A stretch of DNA of 64,000 nucleotides from Helicostylum pulchrum (Eukaryota > Mucoromycota > Mucoromycetes > Mucorales > Mucoraceae), in NCBI GenBank assembly GCA_025677825.1, contig JAIXMO010000002.1, forward strand, positions 558,001-622,000. Direction: 5' to 3'. A program made the translations under genes and the position numbers. This document shows positions 24,522 through 35,641 of this stretch, one piece after another. The notes beneath the pieces were generated by a model that saw only the letters and a program-made list of their open reading frames with translations, was not told where the DNA came from and ran no database searches. Every line of letters starts with the position of its first letter. The first letter of the stretch is position 1.

Positions 24522-25443
24522 CTATATGGTTTGCTCTTCTTCTTCTCGACTCACTTGAGTAGCGGCACTAGATTCCGTACCGTTTAAAAGAAGGCGCTCT
24601 TTTTCACGCATCTTCATGATGATCTTTCTTTGTTCTGATTTGAAGTACCATGCTTTGTCGGGATCTTCGATGGTACTTACGTCAATTGACATAATCTTAC
24701 GGTCTTCAGCCCTTTCTTGCACCTTGAACCGCTTTGCATCAATGATTAATGCTTCTTCGTGGCCCTCGACCATCTTTCTCAACTCATCAGCGTCTGTTCG
24801 TTGTCTTTTTTCAGACTCCTTGGCTGCTTTACGTCCTATAGGGCGACCTGTCGAAGAGCTTTCATCGTCGCTAATGGTAATTTGGTCTTCTTGAGCTTTG
24901 GACCGGGACTTCCTCTTAGCTTTCTTCGACGCGATGAGTTCCGCAAACTTAGGACAGTCCTTAAGAATTTTATAGCAATGCAACATCTTGAAATCAGTTG
25001 ATTCCATTGTTGCATAAGTTACGTGAGCTTCTTGAGTCTATCGGTTTTAATACGATTTATAGTTCTTAGTAAATATATTCTTACTATCGCCGTATACTGT
25101 TCTTTACCTTATCATCCTCGTTATTCCCACTTCTATTTTCGTTCATCACTTGGGTCTAGTAGCCAACGAATTTAGAAACCGATAACTTGATACTAGCGAA
25201 TCTGTTTTCCAAAGATCTCTTGTCGCGGAAGTTTTCAGGCATAATATCATTAGGCGTATAGGATTCGTCGAAGTAGGTTTCTACCTTACCCCAAAAGTAA
25301 TGCAATTTCTGGCTATTGCCAGCGATAGGGTCTTGAGAAACATTAGACCACCCTCGGCAAAGTCTGCAGTCTTCATCGAACGAGAATTTAACACGTTTAA
25401 GTTCTACAGTAGAATTTACGTTGGTTTCTCGTTGGTTGCTCAT
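24522..25443 (-). pseudogene. Myb/SANT-like (PIF/Harbinger ORF-type) gene with one in-frame TAG
   Basis: Exon 1 is 25108-25443 and exon 2 is 24522-25037; the intron has GTAAAG/GATAG borders and the frame is kept. The N-terminal trihelix/SANT pattern is F-S-F-D-E-D-x3-C-R-G-W then WGKVETYFDE and RSLENRFASIKLSVSKFVGY. The C-terminal NAM-associated-like part has FKMLHCYKILKDCPKFAEL, GRPIGRKAAKE and a charged helix. In plants and fungi this pair of regions typifies the DNA-binding partner ORF of PIF/Harbinger transposons and their domesticated relatives. A single TAG at 25156-25158 interrupts exon 1; both sides otherwise stay open, so the lesion looks recent. No Harbinger transposase ORF is found nearby. 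Confidence 0.6.
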
Positions 25444-26047
25444 GATTATAATAAAAAATTAAAGATAAAAGATAAAAGCAAATGTTTATTTATTCGAAAT
25501 AAAAACAAACGCCTACTATATAAATAATTTGTCGAATCTCGAAGTTAGTAGGCTCTACTAGAAATCTGTGGTCCAGTAGATTCGGAAAAGAGATCTGGTT
25601 CTACAGATCCTACTACAGACGGCTGGAGCGGGAAATAAAAAAAACTACTCTGTAAAACCAGTTTAGTAGCGACGGCTGGAGATGCTCTAAGGGTTACGAA
25701 TTACCAGCAGTGGGTTGCGGGTTACGGGTTACGGGTTACGGGTTACGAGTTACGCGCTGTCACAGTTAACAAATAGTTTTCTTGTTCCAAAATGTTGCCG
25801 AAGCGAAGACTGAGAATGTGGTACTAGGCTTAGCCAAATTAGCACTTCTTGGGCTATGGTGTAAAAGCTTTATTCCTTTATCTTTCACTCTTTTCAAAAC
25901 GGACAAAATTTACCAGCCGCACTGTATATGAAAACTATCTCCGTTGTTTATACCTATGATGTAGCCAATGACGAACCCGCAAAAAAAAATATAAAGCTGG
26001 TTTCGTGAGCAGACTAAATAGATACTTTTTTTATTTCTATAATTTTT
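25444..26047. other. Spacer with subterminal-like repeats, no gene
   Basis: Contains two copies of ACGGCTGGAG (near 25618 and 25674), the second reading into ATGCTCTAAGGG, next to the (GGGTTAC)n tract. These may be the end of the element that carried the Myb/SANT gene; no matching opposite terminus was found. No ORF. Confidence 0.4.
25691..25756 (+). repeat. (GGGTTAC)n heptamer tract, longer
   Basis: Starts with degenerate units and continues with four clean GGGTTAC units, ending GAGTTAC. Same orientation as the tract at 24464-24500, so the two are direct, not inverted, flanks of the Myb/SANT-like gene. Confidence 0.8.
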
Positions 26048-26645
26048 TCCCGCTCTTCCTGTGGTGAAATCACCACATAAAATAAATATAATTAATATAA
26101 TCGATGAACCATCGATTATAAAACATAACATAAGTAAAATAACACTGGATCTAGTAAAGCAAGATTTTCAGTCTATAAAAGTCATTAAATCCAATCTAAG
26201 TGTAACAATCTGTAGTAATTGTTAAATGTTCGATCATTAGAATTACTACGGTTTAAAGACTCCACTTACTTCTTACTGCGTTGTTGTTGTTACTTAGTCT
26301 ATTAGTAACACTAACTACCGCAGTACGTTTGCTTTTATATAAATATCATATCTCTTTTATTAAATAAAGATTATTCTATTTTCTTACTATCATTTTACTT
26401 ATTGTTGATATAAATATTATTATCCATAATATTTATCTATTTGTATCTAACTAAACTTCTATCTTTTAACCGGACTACGAATATTACACAATCAATCATA
26501 ATAGTGTGACCACTATTAAAATTAGTATAAATAACAAACGAGAGTTTGCAATCCCTTTTACCAGGATTGATTTTACTCCAAAGAATAAGAAATAAACGTT
26601 ATCACACCTTTAATCTTATTCCTCCTGTTTTATTAATTTTTCTGT
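26048..26645 (+). repeat. Long inverted repeat, right arm
   Basis: Inverted, longer relative of 22502-22760, beginning at the palindrome TGTGGTGAAATCACCACA and ending at TTATTAATTTTTCTG. It carries about 300 bp (roughly 26210-26490) absent from the left arm, between two ATTGT-like junctions, and a ~40-bp block near 26565-26600. It lies 42 bp upstream of the ATG of the right outward gene, so it forms its leader or promoter. Confidence 0.7.
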
Positions 26646-26934
26646 GTCAAATATAAAGTATTTTTCCACACTTCCTTCGCGATCAATATGGCTAAATCCA
26701 AATCAGCAGCTAAAGTTAACAAGAAGCCAGTTGTGGTTAGCATAAATCCAGAGTTCATGTTAAGTCATGATGATTGTCTTAGAAGAAAGATAATTCCTGT
26801 TCTAAGTGATCTCAAACTGAAAGTCTGGACCAATCTTGTTTTATTGGTGGATAATGCTATTAACCAAGTATCTGTTGAACCTGTTATGCGTCGTATTCTC
26901 AATTTTTTTTTCAGAGGTAGCGAAGTCCTTTTCT

Positions 26935-26949
26935 GAAAATGTTGCACTT
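26935..26949 (+). repeat. Target-site duplication, left copy
   Basis: GAAAATGTTGCACTT, identical to 27818-27832, borders the LINE fragment on its 5' side. In the host gene it encodes part of SENVAL. Confidence 0.9.
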
Positions 26950-27817
26950 ACCCAAGGTATTGGGTGAATATGATTATAAAACCGGTCTATGTCGAATACT
27001 ATATCGACATCTACTTGTTGAGCGAACGATTCAACTGCAACCATTTGTTTGGAACTTCGTTCTTCAAACGGTAGACAGCGCTGAATTCGAAAAAATCGAT
27101 ACAACGGTAACTGACGCATTTAAAGCTATAGACTCCTGGAAACAGTTCAACCCTGCAGAATATCGAAACTCAAATGATGAACAATTACGAAAGGCGGCTT
27201 TACTGATCTCTGCTGTGGAGTTAGCAACCTTTTGGGAAATCCCCATGTTATTACAAGCTCGAGCGTTATGGTACCGAACCCTCTCAAAGAAAATGCCCAC
27301 TACCAAATTTCTTCATAAAATCAAAACTGTTTCCTCTCCTCAATGTCGCTTATGTAAAAGTACGGAAGACAACCTTTTTCACTTCATGATAAATTGTCCA
27401 ATAAAACAAGAAATATGGTCGATAATTATACCCAAGTACTTTCCGGATTTGATCATCATTATTCCCGACATATTAATCATGCTTCTCTCTTGAATCACCT
27501 GTCTCAATCCGAAAACGTCAACGTCCCAAATATTTCACTATACTGTCTACTACTCATTGGACAATATGGATATACTACTGGGAACATATTATCAATCAAA
27601 CACCTTTTATTCTGGACACCATTGTGAACAAAATAACTTCGCATATTTCAATTCTATTAGACAAGCCAACCAATTTTTTAAAAAAATAACTAACCCATCT
27701 CCCTCATAGATAGAAATTTTCCTTTTATTATTCCAATTTTTTTTCTACTTTAAAGTTCTACCTCTCGGAGATGTGTGACCTCAAGATAATAAAAATATTA
27801 TTTTACAAAAAAAAAAA
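26950..27817 (+). mobile_element. 5'-truncated LINE (non-LTR retrotransposon) 3' fragment
   Basis: 868 bp bounded by a perfect 15-bp target-site duplication and ending in an A-rich tail of about 11 A, the signature of target-primed reverse transcription. The coding content is the very C-terminus of a LINE ORF2: LLQARALWYRTLSKKMPTTK, then a zinc-ribbon-like CRLCKSTEDNLFHFMINCP (zf-RVT pattern CxxC...HxxxxC). After a frame change it reads HWTIWIYYWEHIINQTPF. No palm domain or endonuclease remains, so the copy was dead on arrival. It sits in sense orientation in the host gene. Confidence 0.85.
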
Positions 27818-27832
27818 GAAAATGTTGCACTT
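27818..27832 (+). repeat. Target-site duplication, right copy
   Basis: Second GAAAATGTTGCACTT, directly after the A-tail. From here the host gene frame resumes as LPKYSESCREYW. Confidence 0.9.
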
Positions 27833-29541
27833 CCAAAATATAGTGAATCATGCAGAGAGTATTGGTCTTTTCCCAACAATAAAGCAGAACTTGGAAGACT
27901 CATACGTACTAGCCTGCATTTAAAACGTGAAAAATCAAAGGAGATAAATAATACCACCTATAAGCTAAGAAGCAAAAGCTGTAAAGGACTACCAATCTGC
28001 TTAATTTGCAGCAAGCACGCTACTAGGAAGTTTAGGGATTCAAGAACTATCAGCATCATCAGAAGCATCCGCATCAACGCCAATATCATCACCATCAATA
28101 TAATCACAGATCGAGTAAACATAAACATTTTGTCTATATATGGCGCTACCCAATATATAAGACCATCAATATCATCACCATCATTAATATCACCAGCATT
28201 TTCACCTGTATCTGGACCATCGATATCACTAGTACCTGAACCATCAAACATAGACAACATTTTTACCTGTGAGAATGAATCAGAATCGATCGGTCGTAGA
28301 ATAAAAGAAGAAGCTGTTAAATTACATGATGATTATATAAAAGGTTATGATATGGATGCCGAATCTAAATTTGTTATGGACATGGGCCTTAGTTCGACTT
28401 TGGATCTAACTAACAAACTTGACAACTATCAGTCGTATCTCTTCTCGGAAAAAGAATTCAAATGCTTATATGAGTACTTTTATTCCAAGTATAAATCGCG
28501 TAAGGAATTATCTACACCTGTACTGGTTTCAGAAAAGTGGAATATGATAGTGTATTTAGCTACCATTTATTGCTTTAAAGTACATATCAAAAATACAAAG
28601 TCTGGATTCAACCAGTGAAACTCTTTATGCATACCTTGAAATCTTTAAACATGTGTAAGTGATGACTAGATCTCATTATTTGTCTAAAAACAAAATACTC
28701 ATTATTCTCTATAGAGTAAACATCTTTTACGAAGACTCTGGCATTATCGATAGTGTTATTAATGGACGATTAGCAGTATCAGAACAAGATGTTTATGATA
28801 TTTGGTTCCCAATTATCAAGAAGCTTGTCCTCATCAGAAAAATCGCAAGGATGAAGAAAGGAGAAACAACAAACTCATTTACGTCTAAAAGAAAGCAATT
28901 TCGATATTCTGATCAAGTAAGAGTTAAAGGCTTTAAAATTGACGTAAGGCTATTGTTGTATCGTTTTACTAGCCAATATTTAACGATATTAGGCCGAGTA
29001 CATAACAAGTTGGATTATGAAAGGAAAGAGATCGATCTTTGTTCCGGAGAAGTAGCAATCGATGCTAATGACGCTGACAAACTTACTCACGATAGAAGTA
29101 AATGTATTCGAGAAGCTAAAGAAATGCTTGATCATCATGTTGAAGCCGGTATGGGTGAAAATGCTATTGGTTGGACTATTCAAGTCGCTGGACTGGAAGC
29201 TCGTTTGATGTCGGTTCACCTTTTCAAAGAAGGATTATATGTTGCTATATCTCAAAAAGAGATGAAATTTCCGCAAAGCTTGGGGGAACTAAAGGATTTT
29301 ACTGATACGTTGAATAGCCTCGAGTACTTGGTGGTAAGAAAATAATTCAAGATATTTTTGATAGATAAATATAGATTTCAACATTAACTTCTTGTTTCAT
29401 TGACAGGCCTGTAATGAATCCGAAGCTGTAGAACTTGTTGGACTCTTTAATCAAGTAACGAGAGTACACTTCGTCTCGCTCAACAGCGATAATGGCTCAA
29501 GCAATAACGAATATAGAATGGATCTTTTGACAAAGGCTTAA

Positions 29542-30340
29542 TCTCAGTACATCGTAGCAACAAGACCTACTTATTATACGCCACCTTCGGGCAAAAGAAC
29601 CGAGTCAGTTATTCCTCCAGGCTTATACACCACTCCTGTTTAGCAGAATAAGGTCTCGTTCGTTATCGGAATTAACCAGACAAATCACTTCAAGACTCCG
29701 TTTATTCACTGAAAAAAAGCACTATTGGGAAAAACAGTCCCGAAGTGCCTGAGCTCGACAGAAGAGGGCCTGAAGATTTGTTCGGCTGGTGTGAATTAAT
29801 GAACGGCAATTGGTATAACTCTGTGACCGGTGTTACATATGAGGCCTCTCCTTATCAATAATGGCTGTATACGCTGGTGATTGATCGTATTCGTATATAT
29901 TTAAACTGTGCTCGTAATATTTAAATGTCTTATTTGGTAGGATAATCCACTGTTGCTTATTTACAATGATTGTTCAAGCGGTTGTGTTATTGTACAAAAA
30001 TAAATTTTCATTAGGATCAAATACATCACGGACTACTCTTTGTTATACATAAAAAAAACAGTATATCAATTATATTAGTTATTAACGATAGGCAAAATGT
30101 GCTGCGAAAAATTTATATCTTCAATTAATTTGATACTAGCATAATTTTAAAGCAGGGCGAGTTTTTTATCCAATTAAGATCTCCTTGACTGCTGCTCTAC
30201 GCGGTTGTTAAAGTATTTCGACCGTCATAATCAAGCAGGTTTCGATTACTAATTTTTTTAAAAAAAACACGCCACACCGCCCTTTATCTATCTCTCTTTA
30301 CATTTTTGTTTAAACAGCAAAGAAGAAGAAATAAAGTATT
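29542..30340. other. Decayed tail of the family gene, then exportin promoter
   Basis: The first ~330 bp keep coding traces in frame after stop codons (YIVATRPTYYTPPS, IPPGLYTTPV, IGINQTNHFKTPF). The rest is AT-rich, with TTTTTTTAAAAAAAAC runs shortly before the exportin-1 ATG. Confidence 0.5.
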
Positions 30341-33300
30341 ATGGCCGAAAGTATATTGGATTTCAGTAAAGAACTTGATGTTGCGCTTTTAGATCAAGTA
30401 GTAATGACCTTTTACACAGGGTCAGGTACTGATGTAAAGTATTTACTTTTTATACAACTCTAAATCTCAGAAAAAATTGATTTTTTTTTTATTATGCAAT
30501 TTTTATAGCAGCAAAGAGCGCAACTACTTTTAACACAATTTCAAGACCATGACGAAGCTTGGACTCGTGCTGATGGTATTTTAGAGCACTCCAAAGTACC
30601 TCAAACCAAGGTATGGGAAAATTGGAACCAGTTTATCTCCCCCCAACCCCAAATTTTAAATTACTTTTTTTTTTTATATTCATAGTTTATTGCACTTACA
30701 ATATTAGAAAAATTTATTCAAACCAGATGGAATACTTTACAAACAGATAGTAGAAACGGTAAAAAAAAAAAACTATTAAGTTTTGGGAGGAAAGTATATA
30801 TGACTAAACATTGTATATTATTAGCTATTCGTTACTTTGTTGTTAATGTCGTAGTTAAAGTCTCTTCTGATGAAGTTTCATTAAGCAAGGAAAGAACTTA
30901 CCTTAACAAGTTAAATATGGTCTTGGTTCAGGTAAAAAAAAAATTATTTGATACACAATAAAAGAAGGATGAAACTCGAGCCAGAAAAAAATTATATATT
31001 AGATTTTAAAACAAGATTGGCCTCGAAACTGGCCTTCCTTTATTCCTGAGATCATTGCTTCCAGTAAATCAAATCTATCATTATGCGAGAATAATATGGC
31101 TATTTTAAAGCTTTTAAGGTAAAATAATTTTTGCATGATTTTTTTTTTTTTTTTGCATTAATAGCGGATTTTTTTTTTTAAATAGTGAAGAAATTTTCGA
31201 CTACTCTGCCGAACAAATGACACAGTTAAAGACATCTAATCTTCGCCAATCTATTTGTAACGAATTTTCAGAAATCTTTCGATTATGTAAAGAAGTATTG
31301 GAAAAGGCTACGAAGCCTAGTTTGATTAAAGCAACGTTGGAAACTCTACTAAGATTCTTAAGTTGGATTCCTCTCGGTTATATATTTGAAACTGATTTAC
31401 TTCAAACACTTGAAAAGGTTTATATTTTAAAACGCTGAGAGAAAATTGTAACTAATGAATATATTTTGTATATAGTTTTTCGAGTCTCAAAACTATCGTA
31501 ACATTACACTTAAATGTTTAACTGAAATTGGTAGTTTATCGGTTGGAAGCAGTTACGGTGAAAAAATTATTTCTCTCTTTACAAGTGTGATGACTACTGT
31601 TAATGTTATGATCCCTCCTAGTACTGATTTCTGTGCTATTTACGAGAATAGTAGTGACGATGATCAAGAATTTGTTCAAAATTTAGCAATATTCTTGACC
31701 AGTTTCTTGGCCTCACACGTCCAGGTAAAAATATGTATAGTGCACTCCTTTTTGAAACCGTAACACTAAAAAAAAAATATTATGTAGACTATCGAACGAG
31801 CACCAGGTACTCATGACTTATTAATCAACTCTCACTATTACCTTATCAAAATTTCTCGTGTTGAAGACCGAGAAATTTTCAAGATTTGCCTTGAATACTG
31901 GGCACAATTAGTCCAAGCATTATTTGAAGAAGGAATAGCCGCCGTTGGCTTTAACCCTGCGTTATTCCATGCTGGTAACAGACCCAGAATGAGAAAGGAT
32001 TTATACGAACAAGTGTTATCCAGTTTACGTGTTGTGATGATTGAAAGAATGGTAAAACCTGAAGAGGTACTTATTGTTGAGAACGATGAAGGAGAGATTG
32101 TACGTGAATCACTCAAGGAAAGTGACACTATTGTACTTTATAAGAGCATGAAGGAAGTATTGGTCTATTTGACAAACTTTGATGTTGCTGACACGGAAGA
32201 AATCATGACCGCCAAATTAGCCAGACAAATGGACGGTAGTGAATGGTCATGGCAAAACATCAATCAATTGTGTTGGGCTATAGGTTCCATTTCTGGCGCC
32301 ATGAACGAAGAAACCGAAAAGAGGTTTTTGGTTACTGTCATTAAAGAATTATTGAGTTTGGTTGAAATGAAACGTGGTAAAGATAACAAGGCTGTGGTAG
32401 CTTCGAATATTATGTATACTGTTGGTCAGTATCCTCGATTCTTAAAAGCCCATTGGAAGTTTTTAAAGACTGTAATTAACAAGCTCTTTGAGTTCATGCA
32501 TGAATCCCATGAAGGCGTCCAGGATATGGCGTGTGATACATTTATCAAGATCTCGCAAGAGTGTAAACGTCATTTTGTTGCTCAACAAGTGGGTGAGGTC
32601 CGTCCGTTTGTAGAAGAGATTATTGAAACAATTGATCATATTACGTCTGATCTTTCGCCTCAACAAATTCATACGTTCTATGAAGCTGTCGGATACATGA
32701 TTTCTGCACAAACCAATAAGGCTTCGCAAGAAAGATTGATTGGTAAATTTATGTACATGCCTAATAATGCCGTAAGTATTATACACATGTAAATATATTT
32801 ATAAAATATAACTAATATTGTTATTTTTTTTAGTGGAGTAACATCATTTCAACTATTAAACAAAGCGATCAGGCGTTAAATAATGCAGGTCAAATTAAAG
32901 TTTTATCCAATGTTTTAAAAACAAATGTATCAGCATGCTTATCGATTGGACCAGGTTTTATTAGTCAATTAAGTCAGATCTATATGGATCTCTTGACTTT
33001 ATATCGTTCTGTTGGTGTCGCTGTATCGCAAAATGTTGTCGAGCAAGGTAAAAAAAAATATAGCCATCGCATTTATTTATGGAAACTGAAAGAAAAAAAA
33101 ATATATATATATATATATAGGACCCGTTGCAGTAAAAACACCAAAAGTCCGTGGTTTAAGAACCATTAAAAAGGATATACTTAAATTAATTGATACATAC
33201 ATTGAATGTGCCGATGATTTAGATACAATTAACGATAATATGATTAATCCGTTTTGTGAAGTTGTGTTGTCTGATTATAATAGCAATGTGGATATTGCAA

Positions 33301-34431
33301 GAGACCCTGAAGTACTGGATGTAATCGCGACCATGGTTAATAAATTAGGCGTAAGTTTTCTTATGTATGTTTTTTTTTTTTACTAATTCATTTTTTTTTT
33401 ACAAAAAAAATAGCCCATGATGACACCTCGCATTTCTTTAATATTGGAAGCTACTTTTGAGCCTACTTTAAACATGATTACAAAAGATTTTGCAGAGTAC
33501 CCGGAAATTCGTACAGGATTTTACAACATGTTACGCGCTATTAACGCCAAATGCTTTACTGGTAAAAAAAAATGACGGACTTGTAAAAAAAATCACACAT
33601 GATTTAACTTGCTTATTATTAGCACTGCTTGAACTTGCACCTGCACAATTCAAAATGTTTATTGATAGTATCGTTTGGGGATTTAAACATACCATGCGAG
33701 ATATTGCAGATATTAGTCTTAATATTTGTGAAGAAGTTATAAACAATATTAGTCGTACGGATCCAAATATTGCTGGTGCGTTTTATCAATCTTACTATTT
33801 AAGTATACTTCAAGATATTTTCTTTGTGTTAACGGATCGCGATCACAAGAGTGGTAATATATAAGCTAAATAGATGTAAAAGAAGGAAGAAAATTTAAAA
33901 TAACGTCGTCATTTTTTATTAGGTTTCAAGGGACAAACGGAAGTTTTAGCGCGTTTATTTAATCTTGTTACCAGTAATCAAATTCAAGTGCCTCTATTTG
34001 AACCTTCACAAGTGTCTGATCCTAATATCACAAATGCAAAGTTTCTGGAAGAGTATGTATCTGCTTTACTTCAAAATGCGTTCCCTCATCTCCAAAGGTA
34101 AAAATTACTATTAAAACAGTAGTAGCTAGTTAGTTAGTTAGTTTAGCTAACCATACCTTTTTTTTTTTTTTCTTGTTATAGTAATCAAATCAAGGTTTTC
34201 GTAATGGCTATGTTAGAATATAACACAGCACCACCTAAATTTAAATTGGAAGTACGTGATTTCCTTATTCAACTTAAAGAATTTGCTGGTGAAAATGCAG
34301 AATTATTCTTGGAAGAAAAAGAAGCTGAAATGGAAGAAAAGAGAAAACAAGAGAGAGAAAAGGCTTTACTTATTCCTGGTATGATTAAACCTTCTGAATT
34401 ACCAGCCATGGAAGAAGACGAAGCACTTTAA
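30341..34431 (+). CDS. XPO1: Exportin-1 (CRM1), 1067 aa
   Basis: Fourteen exons: 30341-30433, 30509-30610, 30686-30758, 30825-30931, 31003-31118, 31186-31417, 31476-31724, 31788-32771, 32834-33047, 33121-33350, 33414-33561, 33623-33853, 33923-34097, 34182-34431. All phases close; total length fits CRM1 (about 1070). It exports NES cargo, with RanGTP, through nuclear pores. Conserved landmarks: the N-terminal CRIME region ([13 protein letters not shown]), [20 protein letters not shown] in the central HEATs, [12 protein letters not shown], and the C-terminal LRDF-type helix ([15 protein letters not shown]). In the NES groove the residue matching human Cys528 is Val, near residue 516 ([15 protein letters not shown]). 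An A-homopolymer of about 36 nt follows the stop at 34472. Confidence 0.97.
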
Positions 34432-34470
34432 AAAAAATTAAAAAATGTTTGGTTTAATGATACTTTACAC

Positions 34471-34509
<39 letters not shown>

Positions 34510-35641
34510 TGACATTTACCAGCTTTTATTCTTAATAAATTATTTGGCTTGCTTACGTGCATTATCTAACATATATCAACTTTTAGTAAATAGACTAACT
34601 TTCTTCCCCACAATGACGAAAATTGTTAATACATGTATATATATAAAAATCTCAACAATGGCGTGTGTGTGTGCGCACGCGATCTCCCCGCAAAAAAGAA
34701 AAAAAATTTACTTAAAAATAGATGCAAAGAAAAAAAAAAAGGGAAAAAAAAATCCCAGCGACCCCCAAAGAACATAAAAGAATAAAAAGGTACAATGGTT
34801 ACACTACTTGTTACGATGAGTAATATCAATAGCTTCTATTTAGTTTAGTTACTGTACTATTAGATCTTCTCAAGGGGAAGTACATTTTATTTAATAAAGA
34901 AAACTATAAATGCATTTGTATTATCTAAATTTTACTCAGTAACATGCAGGTGTAACCCAATTTTTTAGCGTCTTTATCCAAAAGGCTAGAATGCAAACTA
35001 AAACTAAAAAAAATTGGCCCTGGAAAACTTTATTTTAGATCTAAAAACTCGTCACGAATGGGTGAAAAAAAAAATTTTTTTTGTTAGTATAAATAGTAAA
35101 ATGTGAGAAGAGCATATGAGAACGATATTCTTCTTTTTTCTTTTTTTTCCGTTAATTTCCAGGGCATAGGAATGAGTATTTCTTTCTTTGTCGCCACCAC
35201 CACCACTTATAAATCCAATCTTAATTCTTTAACTATTTGAAAAGAATAACACCTCGTTTTTCTTAACAGCTGAAATCTACATATGCAAATTGATTATTAC
35301 ACCAATAATTTAGTACGTTACTTGATCAGCTTACCTTTCCGGCTTCACTTCTCTAACTTTTGGTCTTGACATATTCCAACCTTTTATTAATTATTTTTTT
35401 GTTTTTTTTATACCCTATTTAAAAAAAACAGAATACCTCCCCCCCCCCCCCCACCTCTCTTATACATATCTTCTCTTATTTCTCTTATATATTTTCCTAA
35501 AAAAAAAACTTAACTAAAAAAAAAAAAACTACACCCAAACACACACATACACTCACACAGAAAAAAACAAAAACCACTTGCTTTTTTTTTTTTACACACG
35601 CACGCTTTTTACTCTGCACACACACTATATACACACATACA
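34432..35641. other. Intergenic, homopolymer- and CA-rich
   Basis: Starts with a ~36-A run and ends in the 5' flank of the AdoMet decarboxylase gene, which has a C-homopolymer (about 35443-35456) and a CA-rich, ATG-free stretch just before the start codon. No ORF of coding character. Confidence 0.5.

Larger units (their letters stand above)
26688..29541 (+). pseudogene. Family gene broken by LINE insertion and frameshift (right outward gene)
   Basis: ATG at 26688. Exon 1 is 26688-26867; an intron (GTATCT...CAGAG) joins it to VAKSFSENVAL, where a LINE fragment with a duplicated target interrupts the frame. Removing the insert restores an open frame from 26917 to 28618, including a CxxC...H cluster (CLICSKHATRK) and an Ile/Ser-rich tract. 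There a single-base loss ends the frame; the sequence continues in another frame as SETLYAYLEIFKH, splices near 28655, and runs as NIFYEDSGIIDSVI to GMGENAIGWTIQVAGLEARL. A last exon (29407-29541) is followed, past a TAA, by still readable YIVATRPTYYTPPSGKRTE. No known domain is recognised; similar proteins are, as I recall, repeated in Mucorales. At least three lesions. Confidence 0.6.

Noticed and set aside
22502..26645. Calling the inverted arms classical TIRs of one 4.1 kb transposon
   Set aside because: No target duplication is visible at the outer edges, arm lengths differ greatly, and inner edges are a shared palindrome; left open as a repeat pair.
34472..34507. Long A-homopolymer after exportin-1 as a retroposon tail
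   Set aside because: The gene has fourteen introns and no target duplication was found around it, so it is not a retrocopy; the run is a simple homopolymer.
35450..35641. Search for a polyamine-responsive uORF upstream of AdoMet decarboxylase
   Set aside because: No ATG occurs in the ~190 bp before the start codon. A more distant spliced leader cannot be excluded but is not supported.
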